DNA of 64,000 nt. It comes from Arthrobacter oryzae (lineage in GTDB: Bacteria; Actinomycetota; Actinomycetes; Actinomycetales; Micrococcaceae). The stretch is taken from NCBI RefSeq assembly GCF_003634095.1, contig NZ_RBIR01000002.1:658191-722190 (forward strand). Reading direction: 5' to 3'. Position numbers and translations under genes: made by a program. The notes beneath the pieces are model-generated. The model made no database searches, was not told the DNA's origin, and saw only the letters and a program-made list of their open reading frames with translations. Positions 29,187 to 38,876 of the stretch are shown here, piece after piece; position 1 is the first letter of the stretch, and each line of letters starts with the position of its first letter.

Positions 29187-30371
29187 TTATTTTTTGACGC
29201 ATTGTCCGGACGAGACGGCGCTGCCCAGACCCGGCGCCTGCGCCGCTACGGGGCGGAGGTCATGCATGGTGATGGCAAACCCGAGCGAGGACTCGGTGGT
29301 GGCCTTGGCAAAAACAACCCCGGCCACCTGTCCGTCCATGGTCAGCAGCGGGCCTCCGGAGTTGCCCGGCTGCACGTCCCCGGCGAGCCGGTAGACGTCC
29401 TCGGGGGCAGCATTCTTGCCGTAAATGTCGGGGACGAGCACGGTAGTGATGTCCTGAATCCGGGCCGGCTTGGACTGGAAGGGGCCGCCGTGCGGATAGC
29501 CGGCGAAGGCCGCGGCGGTGCCGGAGTGCAGGTCTGACGTCAGGGGAAGCGGCGCCGCTTGGAGGCCGTCCACCGCCACGACGGCGAGGTCATGCTGGGT
29601 GTCAAAGTACACAATGCGGCCGGGCAGGGCGCCGCCGCCGGGCGTCTCCACGACCGGTTCGTCGACTCCGGCCACGACGTGGGCGTTGGTCACCACTCGC
29701 CCGGGGGCGACCACGAAGCCGGTTCCGGTCTGGTTCTGGCCGCACTGGTACGCTGTGCCTGCGATTTTCAGCACCGACGCGGCGGCCTTGTTCAGCGCCG
29801 GGGTGTCCGTGTTGGTGTCCGGGACGGCGACGGGCTGGCCGTGGCCGAATCCGTCGAGCAGGGTGGGTATGCCCTCGCCGATCACGGCGGACCGCAACTG
29901 CGCCATCGACGCCTTGACCGGCGTCGGCGTCACGCCGTCAATGAATCCGATCACCTTGGACTCGGCGAGCTGCTGCGAAACGAACGGCACCCCGAGGGCA
30001 CCGATGCTGAACGCGAGCATCGACATCACGAGGGCGGACACCACCACGTTCACGCCTCCCCCGACGAGGCGGTCGGCCGCCCGCAGGGGCGTGAAGGGAA
30101 CCACACTGCGGATCCGCCGCCCGATCATGGTGCCGAGGCCGTTCCCCACGATCATCAGCACGACGGCGGTGGCAACAATCGCCGTCAGGCGCCAGCCGCT
30201 GTCCTCCACTAGTCCGCTGACAATGGGAACGGACACGAACGCGGCCACCGCGCCTGCCGCGAAGCCAGCGATTCCCCCGAGCGTCACGAGGAAACCGTTG
30301 CGAAGGCCATGTATGAGGTAGGACAGCAGCGCCACAACCAACACCAGGTCCAAAATGGTCAAGCCAAACAC
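29187..30371 (-). CDS. marP: MarP-family membrane serine protease
   Basis: A 394-residue protein with a CvpA-like membrane domain of four helices (residues 1-145) and a periplasmic trypsin-like protease domain. The catalytic triad is H231 (TNAHVVAG), D261 (DTQHDLAVV) and S338 (GDVQPGNSGGP). C210 and C391 match in position the disulfide known in mycobacterial MarP (Rv3671c), which helps survival in acid and under oxidative stress. GTG 30371 follows AAGGAG. It is convergent with aroQ and divergent from the GlxR-like gene. Confidence 0.92.
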   Translation of the reverse strand: MFGLTILDLVLVVALLSYLIHGLRNGFLVTLGGIAGFAAGAVAAFVSVPIVSGLVEDSGWRLTAIVATAVVLMIVGNGLGTMIGRRIRSVVPFTPLRAADRLVGGGVNVVVSALVMSMLAFSIGALGVPFVSQQLAESKVIGFIDGVTPTPVKASMAQLRSAVIGEGIPTLLDGFGHGQPVAVPDTNTDTPALNKAAASVLKIAGTAYQCGQNQTGTGFVVAPGRVVTNAHVVAGVDEPVVETPGGGALPGRIVYFDTQHDLAVVAVDGLQAAPLPLTSDLHSGTAAAFAGYPHGGPFQSKPARIQDITTVLVPDIYGKNAAPEDVYRLAGDVQPGNSGGPLLTMDGQVAGVVFAKATTESSLGFAITMHDLRPVAAQAPGLGSAVSSGQCVKK

Positions 30372-30594
30372 CGGGGCTCCTTACAGACAGGTCAGCCACG
30401 ATTCTAGCGGTGTAAGCTGAACGTTTGCCGATCGGCCGCCATGCCTGGCGGGTCTGCCGGGATCGGCGGGGACTTCGCAGGTGGCGAGCATTCGGGCCCT
30501 TCGGGCGTTTCGCTGCCAACTACGTCACAGAAGCGCAGAAATTCTGAAAGAATGGCTGAAGCGCCCCAGCCGACACAGCTAGTCAGGAGATTTC

Positions 30595-31272
30595 ATGGAT
30601 ATCGAGGTATTGCGCCGCGCACCCCTTTTCGCCACGCTCGACGACGAGGCGTTCCGTCTGCTGACGGACGAACTCACCGAGGTGGACCTTTCACGCGGTG
30701 CCTCGGTATTCCGGGAAGGCGATCAGGGCGACCAGCTCTACTTCATCGTCTCCGGCAAGGTAAAGCTCGGCCGCACGTCGCCGGACGGCCGCGAATCGCT
30801 GCTGGCAATCCTCGGCCCGGGTGAGCTTTTCGGCGAAATGGCACTCTTCGACCCCAGCCCGCGGACGGCCACGGCAACCGCCGTATCCGAGACGCGTCTC
30901 GCCGGCCTGAAGAACGAAAGCCTCAACGCACTGCTGCGCACGCGCCCCGAGGTTTCGGCCCAGCTGCTGCAGGCCCTGGCCCGCCGCCTGCGCCGCACGA
31001 ACGATTCCCTCTCCGACCTCGTCTTCTCCGACGTGCCGGGCCGTGTGGCCAAGGCACTGCTGGATCTGGCCGACCGCTTCGGCCGCCCCGCGACCGACGG
31101 CGTCCTGGTTGCCCACGAACTGACGCAGGAAGAGCTGGCCCAGCTGGTCGGCGCCTCCCGTGAAACGGTCAACAAGGCCCTCGCCGAATTCGTGCAGCGC
31201 GGCTGGCTGCGCCTGGAAGCCCGCGCCGTCGTCATTCTAGACATGCAGCGCCTGCGCCAGCGTTCCCGCTAG
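30595..31272 (+). CDS. glxR: Crp/Fnr-family cAMP regulator (GlxR-like)
   Basis: A 225-residue global regulator. The cyclic-nucleotide domain covers residues 10-125, with the phosphate-binding cassette GELFGEMALFDPSPRTATAT. The C-terminal winged helix has the recognition segment LTQEELAQLVGASRETVNKA. The protein should bind cAMP and TGTGA-N6-TCACA sites controlling carbon metabolism. AGGAGAT precedes ATG at 30595. A convincing hairpin terminator follows. Divergent marP leaves 223 bases of promoter space. Confidence 0.92.
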   Translation: MDIEVLRRAPLFATLDDEAFRLLTDELTEVDLSRGASVFREGDQGDQLYFIVSGKVKLGRTSPDGRESLLAILGPGELFGEMALFDPSPRTATATAVSETRLAGLKNESLNALLRTRPEVSAQLLQALARRLRRTNDSLSDLVFSDVPGRVAKALLDLADRFGRPATDGVLVAHELTQEELAQLVGASRETVNKALAEFVQRGWLRLEARAVVILDMQRLRQRSR

Positions 31273-31292
31273 GAACCCCAGCAGCACGCACG

Positions 31293-31323
31293 AAGGCCGG
31301 CCCCGGACAACGGGACCGGCCTT
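31293..31323 (+). terminator. Terminator of the GlxR-like gene
   Basis: AAGGCCGG (31293-31300) pairs with CCGGCCTT (31316-31323) around a 15-base loop that can pair further. A short T-containing tract follows. It lies 20 bases after the stop. Confidence 0.7.
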
Positions 31324-31362
31324 CTGTCGTTCCGCCGCGGACTGCTGGTCGGCTGGTCCGCG

Positions 31363-31559
31363 GGACATGCTGGCCGGCTGGTCGGCTGGACATGGCCATT
31401 TTCTGTTGCCGCGACACCGGGACATGCCCAGCCCTGACACTGAGGACTGGACATAGTCCCACTATGTCCAACGGTCGGCGCCCACGAAGGGCATGTCCCG
31501 GGCCGACGCGCGGCACGGAGGGACATGCCCAGTCGCGGCAAGCAGAGAGGGGCATGTCC
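31363..31559. repeat. Array A of GGRCATGYCC near-palindromes
   Basis: Fills the 337-base convergent gap between the GlxR-like gene and a NUDIX gene. Cores start at 31363, 31388, 31420, 31489, 31521 and 31550. A perfect 23-bp dyad lies at 31448-31470 (TGGACATAGT-CCC-ACTATGTCCA). Cores left of the dyad read GGACATG; those to the right read GGGCATGTCC, with one exception at 31521. Centre spacing is mostly 29-35 bases, about three helical turns. No ORF with coding character is present. Confidence 0.85.
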
Positions 31560-31609
31560 CCCGGGCCGGCGGCCTCACAAGCCCACGCCAGCGGGCCGCG
31601 CCGTGTGGC

Positions 31610-32521
31610 CTAGCGCTCCCGCTGCGGTTCGCCGGCCACGGTCTTGGCGGCCTCGACTTCGAGCATGAGCCGGCCCTCTTCCTCGACGAGCTTCGGCTGG
31701 TACACGTGGGCTTTGCGCTTGTAGCTGAGGTAGGCGATGCAGCCGTTGGCCTTGGCCATCTTTTCAAGCATGATTTCCGAGCCCGGAACCAGGAGTTCGC
31801 CCAGGGTGCGGCCCACGGTGTTCTCCTGACCGACCTCGTCGCCCAGCACGGTGCTGTCCCGGTCGCTGACCACCTTCCGGACGCACACCCACCGGCCCCA
31901 GACGCCCTTGCTGGCCAGCAGCGAAGGCTGCTGGTTCACGGGCACGGTGGCGGCGAAGTAGCGGGTGTTGAACCGGCGGTGCGCAAAGTCGGGGCTGAGC
32001 CAGTTGACCAGGGGCTTGAGCAGGTCCGTGCGGACCGAAAGCCCCCGCTTCGCCAGCACGTCGGTGAAGGATTTCTCCTGATCCGCCACGGCCTCGCGGG
32101 CCCGCATCCATTCGGCACTCGATGTCGATTCCACCGTCGTGGACAGGTCCGGGCCGGCCAGCAGGATTCCGGTCTCCTCGAAGAGTTCACGGATGGCGCC
32201 GACCACATGGCGGCGCGCCAGCCCGACGTCGGTCATCCCCATCTGCTCGGCCCAGTGCTGCGGCGACGGGCCAAGCCAGCCGACGGCGTCGCCGTCGGAC
32301 CCCTCCAGGGATCCGCCTGGAAAGGCGAGAACGCCGAGCGGGGAGGACCCCGTCCGGTACCCGAGCCAGGTTTCCAGGCCCGTGGGCGAGTCCCGCAGCA
32401 GAACCACTGAGGAGGCAAAACGCGGCGCGCGGGGCGTGCGTTCACCATGTTCAAGCCAGCTGCGCGCTGCTCCTTCGAGATCGGGGGGCAGAACGAACAG
32501 GCGGCGTGCTAACTGAGGCAA
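31610..32521 (-). CDS. NUDIX hydrolase with long insertion (NUDT19-like)
   Basis: A 303-residue hydrolase. FASSVVLLRDSPTGLETWLG and VLAFPGGSLEGSDGDA open the fold. The second half of the NUDIX box, VVGAIRELFEETGILL, comes only after a roughly 30-residue insertion, as in the NUDT19-like branch. CoA or acyl-CoA is the usual substrate there, but this is not proved. TTG 32521 lies 16 bases after the RidA stop; the weak start makes the first few residues uncertain. It is the third gene of the DUF4177-RidA-NUDIX operon. Confidence 0.75.
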   Translation of the reverse strand: MPQLARRLFVLPPDLEGAARSWLEHGERTPRAPRFASSVVLLRDSPTGLETWLGYRTGSSPLGVLAFPGGSLEGSDGDAVGWLGPSPQHWAEQMGMTDVGLARRHVVGAIRELFEETGILLAGPDLSTTVESTSSAEWMRAREAVADQEKSFTDVLAKRGLSVRTDLLKPLVNWLSPDFAHRRFNTRYFAATVPVNQQPSLLASKGVWGRWVCVRKVVSDRDSTVLGDEVGQENTVGRTLGELLVPGSEIMLEKMAKANGCIAYLSYKRKAHVYQPKLVEEEGRLMLEVEAAKTVAGEPQRER

Positions 32522-32537
32522 AGAAGTGACCGGCCTT

Positions 32538-33140
32538 CTAGGCGAATTCGGCGATCAGTTCGACTTCAACAGGAGAGTCGAGCGGGAGGACGGATACCCC
32601 GACTGCGGAGCGTGCGTGCTGACCGGCGTCGCCGAGCACCTGGCCCAGCAGCTCCGAGGCGCCGTTGATGACACCGGGCTGGCCGGTAAAGGAGGGATCG
32701 GAGGACACGAACCCGACCACCTTGACGATCCGCGTGATGCGGTCGAGATCCCCGATCACGCTCTTGACGGCCGCGAGGGCGTTGACGGCGCAGACCGCGG
32801 CGTAGGCCTTGGCCGCTTCCGGAGACACCGTGGACTCGTCCGAGGCGCCTTCGGAGCCGGCAGAGACCTTGCCGGTGGCCTCGAGCTTGCCGTTGATGAA
32901 CGGCAACTGGCCGGAGGTGTAGACGTGGTTGCCGGAAATGACGGCAGGAACGTAGGCGGCCACCGGTGCTGCGACGTCGGGGAGCGTCAGGCCAAGCTCG
33001 GCCAGACGCTGTTCGACGGCGGACGACGCGCCCGCGCCGCCAACCTGGGTCGCTGCGCCTGCTGTCGGGGCGGCTGCGGTTTCGGTGACGTTTGCCGGGC
33101 TTGCGGGCATAGCCGGAACTGCTTCTGAGGGGGTGCTCAT
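32538..33140 (-). CDS. RidA-family protein
   Basis: A 200-residue protein. The RidA fold starts near residue 42 after an Ala/Pro/Thr-rich extension (EQRLAELGLTLPDVAAP, VYTSGQLPFINGKL, AVNALAAVKSVIGDLDRITR). RidA enzymes hydrolyse reactive enamine/imine intermediates from PLP enzymes. The C-terminal segment GVSVLPLDSPVEVELIAEFA lacks the canonical Arg (usually R before the final acidic motif), so this may be a divergent subgroup without deaminase activity. The start lies two bases after the DUF4177 stop, with GGGAGAAG upstream. Confidence 0.8.
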   Translation of the reverse strand: MSTPSEAVPAMPASPANVTETAAAPTAGAATQVGGAGASSAVEQRLAELGLTLPDVAAPVAAYVPAVISGNHVYTSGQLPFINGKLEATGKVSAGSEGASDESTVSPEAAKAYAAVCAVNALAAVKSVIGDLDRITRIVKVVGFVSSDPSFTGQPGVINGASELLGQVLGDAGQHARSAVGVSVLPLDSPVEVELIAEFA

Positions 33141-33142
33141 GA

Positions 33143-33298
33143 CTACTGCTTCTCCCGCTTCAGGTAGGCAACCAGGCCGTTTCCGTCAGGGCCGGGAACA
33201 ACTTGGACCAGCTCCCAGCCGTCCTCGCCCCACTGGTCCAGGATCTGCTTTGTGGCATGGATAATGAGCGGAATCGTGGCGTACTCCCATTTGGTCAT
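33143..33298 (-). CDS. DUF4177 small protein
   Basis: A 51-residue protein (MTKWEYATIPLIIHATKQIL, GWELVQVVPG), a typical DUF4177 unit of unknown function. ATG 33298 has TAGGCT (33311-33306) seven bases upstream, so it seems leaderless. It is the first gene of the three-gene operon with RidA and NUDIX, divergent from the penicillin-binding protein only 37 bases away. Confidence 0.8.
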   Translation of the reverse strand: MTKWEYATIPLIIHATKQILDQWGEDGWELVQVVPGPDGNGLVAYLKREKQ

Positions 33299-33335
33299 GA
33301 CATAAAGCCTAGTCGTTGCCGGTAAAGTGGAAAAC

Positions 33336-35714
33336 ATGGCGACTGGCAAGAACCCTTTATTTGACACGGCCACCACCCTCGGAAAGATCATTCTTTTCCT
33401 GGGCGTGAGCGCAATTTGTGGCGTCCTGGTGGCAGGCCTCCTGGTCCCCGCGGCAGCCGTTTCCGGCAGCGCGGCGAGCGGATCCATCCAGTTCTTTGAC
33501 ACGCTTCCAGCCGAGCTGAAGGTCGATCCGCCCAGCCAGGCGACCACCGTCCTCGCCGCCGACGGCAGCGTCATCGCCAACCTCTACACGGAAAACCGCA
33601 CCCGTGTCTCGCTCGACCAGATGTCCCCGAACATCAAGAACGCCATCATCGCCATCGAGGACAACCGCTTCTACGAGCACGGCGGCGTGGATACCACGGG
33701 CATCCTGCGCGCCCTCGTCAGCACCGCCCGCGGCCAGAAGCAGGGCGCGTCCACCATCACGCAGCAGTACGTGAACAACGTCATCAACTCCTCGCTCGAG
33801 GCCGAGGGCAAGGGTGACCAGGTCCTCCTCAACGGCGTCAACAAGGGCGTCGGCGACAAGCTCCGCGAAATGAAACTTGCAATCGCGCTGGAAAAGAAGT
33901 TCACCAAGGATCAGATCCTTGAGGGCTACCTGAACATCGTGTTCTTCAACCGCGACGCCTACGGCATCGAAGCCGCCTCCAAATACTTCTTCAGCACCAC
34001 GGCCAAGAATCTGACCCTGCCGCAGGCCGCCCTGCTGGCCGGTGTGGTGAACAGCCCCTCTTTCTACGACCCGATCGCCCACCCGGACAACGCCAAGGTC
34101 CGCCGCGATCTGGTCCTCAAGGCCATGGTCACCCAAGGCAAGATCAAGCAGGCCGAGTACGACGCCGCTGTTGCGACGCCGGTGACAACCAAGGTCACCC
34201 AGCCGCACCAGGGCTGCGCCTACGCGTCGACGGCGCCGTACTTCTGTGACTACGTGGTGCACCTGCTGCTGAACAACCCGGCCTACGGCGCTGACAGCGC
34301 CGAGCGCGAGCGGAAGATCTTCCGCGGCGGCCTGACCATCAAGACCACCCTGGAACCCAAGGCCCAGGCCGCGGCCCAGACCCAGGTGGACGCCGCAGCC
34401 GGCGCCAACCCCGATAAATGGGGCGCCGCGCTGGTCTCCGTGGAGCCAAAAACCGGCAAGATCACCAACATGGCCCAAAACACCTCGTGGCTGTCGCTCA
34501 AGGGGAAGTTCGACACCGAACTCAACTTCAACGTCGACAAGTATGACGACAAGGGCAATGACCTCAACGGCCTTGGCGGTGCCCAGCCGGGCTCCACCAT
34601 GAAGCCGTTCACGTTCGCCGAATGGCTAAACGAGGGCAAATCCATGAACACTGTGGTGGACGGCAGCGTGCGCGAGTACCCGACGGGCTTCCCGTGGAAG
34701 AACTCCTGCGGCACCACCACCGGCACCTACAGCACGAGGGAACATGCCGCGAACCCGGACGGCATCGCGGAAGACCTCCAGAATGCCGACCCGAATTACT
34801 ACCACCCCATGACGGTCCTGAAGGGCCTCTACAACTCAATCAACACGATCACCTTCGCCTCCGCCGCGCAGCTCGACTTTTGCGGTATTCAAAAAATCAT
34901 GGACGCCGCCGGCCTGCACTCCGGTCTACCCACCGTGGACAAAGACGGGAAAATAGTCGATCCGCACCCAAAGATCAACATGTCGTACGTGCCTAACCTG
35001 CTGGGTTCCACCCAGACCTCCCCCCTGACCATGGCCAGCGCGTTCGCCACCTTCGCGAACGATGGCCGCTACTGTGCACCCATCGCCATCACCTCCGTGA
35101 CGGACGCAACCGGCGCCAAGCTGCCCGCCCAGAACACGGACTGCCGGGACGCCATCAAGCCCGAGGTCGCCCGCGGCGTGAACTACGCCCTGCAGGAAGT
35201 CCTGAACCGCGGCTCCGGTGCGCTCATTGTGCCCCGCATTTCCACCAAGACCAGCTTCCCGATCGCGGCCAAGACCGGTACCTCGAACACCAACGGGTCG
35301 ACGTGGGTGGTGGGCCACACCACCGGGCTGGCCACGGCCGCCTGGTTCGGCGACCCCCTCGGCAACCAGGGGCGCTCCGGGCAGAACATCACCGTGAACG
35401 GCCAGTTCTACACGGGCATTGACGGGTACATGATCGCCGGGCCGATGTTCTCCAGGTTCATGGCCGAGATCGCCCCGTCACACGGCACCGATCCGTTCCC
35501 GGAGCCGCCGTCGAACCTGCTGGGCGACACCAACCCGTACCAGCAGCCCAGCGACAACGGCGGTTACACCAACAACTTCGTGCCTCCGGCAACGCAGAAC
35601 CCGGTTCCGTCCACGGCACCTACGGCCAACCCGGCGCCGACGGCCAACCCCGTGCCGGCACCGGCACCGACGTCGAATCCGGTGCCCGTGCCGAAACCCA
35701 CCAAGACGAAGTAG
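33336..35714 (+). CDS. Bifunctional penicillin-binding protein (class A)
   Basis: A 792-residue peptidoglycan synthase. There is one N-terminal membrane helix (residues 15-45). The glycosyltransferase domain has catalytic Glu in EDNRFYEHGGVD (about 108). The transpeptidase domain carries SXXK in GSTMKPF (about 420), SxN in YNSINTI (about 500) and KTG in AAKTGTS (about 646). The C-terminus is a roughly 50-residue PNPVP-type proline-rich tail, probably wall-spanning. ATG 33336 has TAAAGT (33323-33328) seven bases upstream, so it is probably leaderless; GTG 33327 is an in-frame alternative. The metallophosphoesterase follows after three bases. Confidence 0.95.
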   Translation: MATGKNPLFDTATTLGKIILFLGVSAICGVLVAGLLVPAAAVSGSAASGSIQFFDTLPAELKVDPPSQATTVLAADGSVIANLYTENRTRVSLDQMSPNIKNAIIAIEDNRFYEHGGVDTTGILRALVSTARGQKQGASTITQQYVNNVINSSLEAEGKGDQVLLNGVNKGVGDKLREMKLAIALEKKFTKDQILEGYLNIVFFNRDAYGIEAASKYFFSTTAKNLTLPQAALLAGVVNSPSFYDPIAHPDNAKVRRDLVLKAMVTQGKIKQAEYDAAVATPVTTKVTQPHQGCAYASTAPYFCDYVVHLLLNNPAYGADSAERERKIFRGGLTIKTTLEPKAQAAAQTQVDAAAGANPDKWGAALVSVEPKTGKITNMAQNTSWLSLKGKFDTELNFNVDKYDDKGNDLNGLGGAQPGSTMKPFTFAEWLNEGKSMNTVVDGSVREYPTGFPWKNSCGTTTGTYSTREHAANPDGIAEDLQNADPNYYHPMTVLKGLYNSINTITFASAAQLDFCGIQKIMDAAGLHSGLPTVDKDGKIVDPHPKINMSYVPNLLGSTQTSPLTMASAFATFANDGRYCAPIAITSVTDATGAKLPAQNTDCRDAIKPEVARGVNYALQEVLNRGSGALIVPRISTKTSFPIAAKTGTSNTNGSTWVVGHTTGLATAAWFGDPLGNQGRSGQNITVNGQFYTGIDGYMIAGPMFSRFMAEIAPSHGTDPFPEPPSNLLGDTNPYQQPSDNGGYTNNFVPPATQNPVPSTAPTANPAPTANPVPAPAPTSNPVPVPKPTKTK

Positions 35715-35717
35715 CCA

Positions 35718-36665
35718 ATGACACTGGGGAATGATCTGGCAAGCCGCGTTCGAAGCATCGGACGCGGCTTTGCCGTGACCGCCGCGATCGGAACGGCGGC
35801 GGCGACCGCGGCCACCGGCTACGGCCTGTGGGAGAAAAACCAGTTCGAACTCCGCGAGGAAACCCTTCCCGTCCTGCCGCCCGGCTTCGGCCCGTTCCGG
35901 ATCCTCCACCTCTCCGACATCCACTTCGTGCCGGGCCAAGACCGGAAGGCCCGGTGGCTGTCGTCCCTGGCGGAGCTGCGGCCGGACCTCGTTGTGAACA
36001 CGGGCGACAACCTCAGCCACGCCAACGCCGTGGCCCCCCTGGTGGCGGCTCTGCGTCCCCTGATGGAATTCCCGGGCGTGTTCGTTCCAGGTTCCAATGA
36101 CTACTTCGGCCCGCGGTTCAAGAACCCCGCCTCATATTTTCAGGGCCCCTCCGTCCAGCGTAAGGACCCCGAGAAACTGGACTGGGCCCGGCTGCGGTCT
36201 GAATTCGGCATGTCCGGTTGGGTGGATCTGACCAACCGCTGCCAGTCCCTCGTGCTCAAGGGCATCCGCTTCGACTTCTCCGGGGTGGACGATCCCCACC
36301 TGCGGCTGGAACGGTACGCCGGCTGGCCGCGCGGCACCAAGGGCCGCGACGCCGACCCGCACCTGCGCGTCGCCGTGGCGCACGCCCCCTACCAGCGCGT
36401 CCTGGACCACTTCACCGAAGACGGGGCCGATCTCCTCCTGGCCGGCCACACCCACGGCGGCCAGATCTGCATCCCGGGCTTCGGGGCCCTTGTCACCAAC
36501 TGCGACCTTCCCACCTGGCGGGCCCGGGGCCTGCACGCGTGGGAAGTCAACGGCCGGACGACGCCGGTAAACGTCTCCGGAGGCATCGGCACCTCCCGCT
36601 TCGCCCCGGTCCGCATCGCCTGCCGCCCGGAAGCCGTCCTGCTCACACTGACCGCCCGCGCCTAA
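35718..36665 (+). CDS. Metallophosphoesterase, membrane-anchored
   Basis: A 315-residue calcineurin-like phosphoesterase. One membrane-anchor helix (GRGFAVTAAIGTAAATAATG) precedes the dinuclear-metal motifs ILHLSDIHF, VVNTGDNLSH, GSNDYFG (where many relatives have GNHD) and LLAGHTHGGQ. Relatives act on UDP-sugar lipids or cyclic nucleotides; the substrate is unknown. It starts three bases after the PBP stop, so the two are co-translated and a role in envelope metabolism is plausible. The Ser in place of the His of GNHD is a notable change in a usual ligand or catalytic position. Confidence 0.85.
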   Translation: MTLGNDLASRVRSIGRGFAVTAAIGTAAATAATGYGLWEKNQFELREETLPVLPPGFGPFRILHLSDIHFVPGQDRKARWLSSLAELRPDLVVNTGDNLSHANAVAPLVAALRPLMEFPGVFVPGSNDYFGPRFKNPASYFQGPSVQRKDPEKLDWARLRSEFGMSGWVDLTNRCQSLVLKGIRFDFSGVDDPHLRLERYAGWPRGTKGRDADPHLRVAVAHAPYQRVLDHFTEDGADLLLAGHTHGGQICIPGFGALVTNCDLPTWRARGLHAWEVNGRTTPVNVSGGIGTSRFAPVRIACRPEAVLLTLTARA

Positions 36666-36736
36666 GCCTGTTGGCCGGCCGGCCCTCGGGCTGGCCCACC
36701 GACCGGGCGCGTCCCCGCTTGGAGCTCCTGCCCGCG

Positions 36737-36879
36737 GGACATGCCCTCCTTTCGTCGCGAGCACTGGACATATGGGCACAGTGTCCATCCCGCGGAGCCA
36801 AGACTGGACATGTCCCCCCGGAGCTGGCACGAAGACTGGGCATGTCCCCCCGGAGTTGGCACAACGACTGGGCATGTCC
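36737..36879. repeat. Array B of GGRCATGYCC near-palindromes
   Basis: Within the 387-base gap between the metallophosphoesterase and the ABC exporter. Cores start at 36737, 36806, 36838 and 36870. The central 23-bp element is 36765-36787 (arms TGGACA and TGTCCA). The last three cores sit in exact 32-base units starting at 36802, 36834 and 36866. The core at 36806 is the perfect palindrome GGACATGTCC. No ORF with coding character is seen in the gap. Confidence 0.85.
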
Positions 36880-36988
36880 CGCCGGAAGGCAGGTCCGGGC
36901 ACCCACGTCTTCATTGCGGATCGTAATGACTGCGCCAGATTCCGGGACCGACAAATACCCTGTGAATCCGCTCACTGCATGGCCTAGG

Positions 36989-37009
36989 GTAGTTGCTACA
37001 GGAAACTAC
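36989..37009. promoter_or_regulatory. Inverted repeat upstream of the ABC exporter
   Basis: GTAGTT (36989-36994) and AACTAC (37004-37009) flank nine bases, 44 bases before the ATG. A candidate operator only; no regulator gene is adjacent. Confidence 0.3.
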
Positions 37010-37052
37010 ATTCAACGGTGCTATGTATGCACGGGCGTCCTAAGAAGCAGGC

Positions 37053-38876
37053 ATGGCCAAGCAGAGTTCATTTTTCACCTCCATCAGCCGTCTCTATCCG
37101 CATGTCCGGCCCATCCTGCCCCGGCTGGTCATGGGGCTGCTCAGCGCGCTGCTGGCCAGCGTGGTTGCGCTGGCCATCCCCCAGGTCCTCCGTGTCCTGG
37201 TCAACGAGTCCCTCAAACCCGGCGGCAGCGCGACCGCCGTCTGGACCTCGTCGCTCGTAATCTTGGGCCTGGGCGTCGCCGAGGCCGGGCTCGTGGCGCT
37301 GCGCCGCCAGTTCGTCATCAATCCGGCCACCACCGTGGAGACCCGGATGCGGGTCTCGCTCTACGGCCATCTTCAGGACCTCACGGTCTCCTTCCACGAC
37401 CGCTGGGGTTCCGGGCAGCTGCTCTCCCGTGCCATGACGGACCTGAACTTCCTGCGCCGCTGGATGGCGTTCGGCGCCATCATGCTGGTGGTCACCACGC
37501 TTACCGTGGTGATCGGCGTCGCGGTGATGTTCTCCATGAGCTGGCAGCTGGCCCTGATCTTCCTGGCCGCCGCCGTGCCGATCATGATCTACGGGTTCCG
37601 CTTCCGCACGAGTTTCAGCAAGGTGGCCCGGCGCAGCCAGGACCAGGCCGGTGACCTCGCCACGACGGTCGAGGAATCCGTCCACGGCATCCGGGTCCTG
37701 AAGGCGTTCGGCCGCAGCCGCGAGGCGCTGGAGAACTTCAATGAACAGGCCGAGGGGCTGCGGCAGACCGAGATTGCCAAGGCCAAGCACCTGGCGACCT
37801 TCAGCCTGGTGGTGACGCTCCTGCCCGAGCTCGCCCTCGGCGCCGGACTCGTCGTCGGGATCCTGCTGGCCTCCACGGACCAGCTCTCCATCGGCTCGCT
37901 CGTGGCCTTCTTCGCCACCGCCGCGGTGGTTGCCGCGCCCGTCGAGTTCTGCGGCATGCTGCTGGCGATGGCCCTCACCGCGAAATCCGCGGTGGACCGG
38001 CACTTCGAGGTCATGGACGCGCAGAACACCATCACCAGCCCCGGCCAGCCGCGCCGGCCGGCCGAGCTCAAGGGCGCCCTCAGCTTCCGCAATGCCGGAT
38101 TCGCGTTCGAGGACGCCCCGGACAAGCCAATCCTCAAAAACATCAGCCTGGACATCCGGCCCGGCGAAACGATGGCCCTCGTGGGCATCACCGGCAGCGG
38201 CAAGAGCGCCCTGCTCCAGCTGGTCCCCCGCCTTTACGACGTCACGGACGGCGCCATCACCATCGACGGCGTGGACCTGCGCGAGTTCGACGTGGAGGAC
38301 CTGCGGACGGTGGTTGCCGTCGCGTTCGAGGACACCACCTTGTTCTCCAGCTCCGTCCGGGACAACGTCCTGCTCGGCGCGCCCGACGCCGGGTCGGCGG
38401 AAGGCCGCGACGCGGCCCTGGCGGAAGCCCTCGACGTCGCCCAGGCCCACTTCGCCTATTCCCTGCCGGACGGGGTGGACACCCTGATCGGCGAGGAGGG
38501 CCTCAGCCTCTCCGGCGGGCAGCGCCAGCGCATCGCCCTGGCCCGCGCCATCGCAGCGAAACCGTCCGTGCTGGTCCTGGACGACCCGCTCTCGGCCCTG
38601 GACGTGAACACCGAGGAACTGGTCGAGAGGCGGCTGCGCGAGGTCCTCGCGGACACCACCACGCTGATCGTGGCCCACCGGCCCTCCACGGTCGCCCTGG
38701 CCGACCGGGTGGCCCTGCTCGAGGACGGCCGGATCACCGCCGTCGGCACCCACACGGAACTGCTCGCCACGAACAGCCACTACCGGTACGTAATCGCCAG
38801 CCTCGACACGGAACCGCGGGACCTGGATTCAGAACTGTCCGCCCTCGAAGACCAGTCCGAGGAGATTTCCCGATGA
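37053..38876 (+). CDS. ABC exporter half-transporter with degenerate ATP site
   Basis: A 607-residue type IV ABC exporter subunit: six membrane helices (residues 15-310), then the nucleotide-binding domain. Walker A is GITGSGKSA (about 378-386) and the signature is LSGGQRQR. Walker [13 protein letters not shown] has Asp where the catalytic Glu should be. It forms a heterodimer with the next gene, whose ATG overlaps its stop by four bases. The substrate is unknown; lipids or drugs are usual. The promoter region carries a 6-bp inverted repeat. Confidence 0.92.
   Translation: MAKQSSFFTSISRLYPHVRPILPRLVMGLLSALLASVVALAIPQVLRVLVNESLKPGGSATAVWTSSLVILGLGVAEAGLVALRRQFVINPATTVETRMRVSLYGHLQDLTVSFHDRWGSGQLLSRAMTDLNFLRRWMAFGAIMLVVTTLTVVIGVAVMFSMSWQLALIFLAAAVPIMIYGFRFRTSFSKVARRSQDQAGDLATTVEESVHGIRVLKAFGRSREALENFNEQAEGLRQTEIAKAKHLATFSLVVTLLPELALGAGLVVGILLASTDQLSIGSLVAFFATAAVVAAPVEFCGMLLAMALTAKSAVDRHFEVMDAQNTITSPGQPRRPAELKGALSFRNAGFAFEDAPDKPILKNISLDIRPGETMALVGITGSGKSALLQLVPRLYDVTDGAITIDGVDLREFDVEDLRTVVAVAFEDTTLFSSSVRDNVLLGAPDAGSAEGRDAALAEALDVAQAHFAYSLPDGVDTLIGEEGLSLSGGQRQRIALARAIAAKPSVLVLDDPLSALDVNTEELVERRLREVLADTTTLIVAHRPSTVALADRVALLEDGRITAVGTHTELLATNSHYRYVIASLDTEPRDLDSELSALEDQSEEISR

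Noticed and set aside
36802..36897. CRISPR array (regular 32-base units)
   Set aside because: There are no unique spacers, only semi-conserved linkers, and no cas genes are nearby.
37068..38780. A 570-codon minus-strand open frame opposite the first ABC subunit
   Set aside because: It mirrors the codon bias of the true ABC gene and has no start signal or homology-like pattern.
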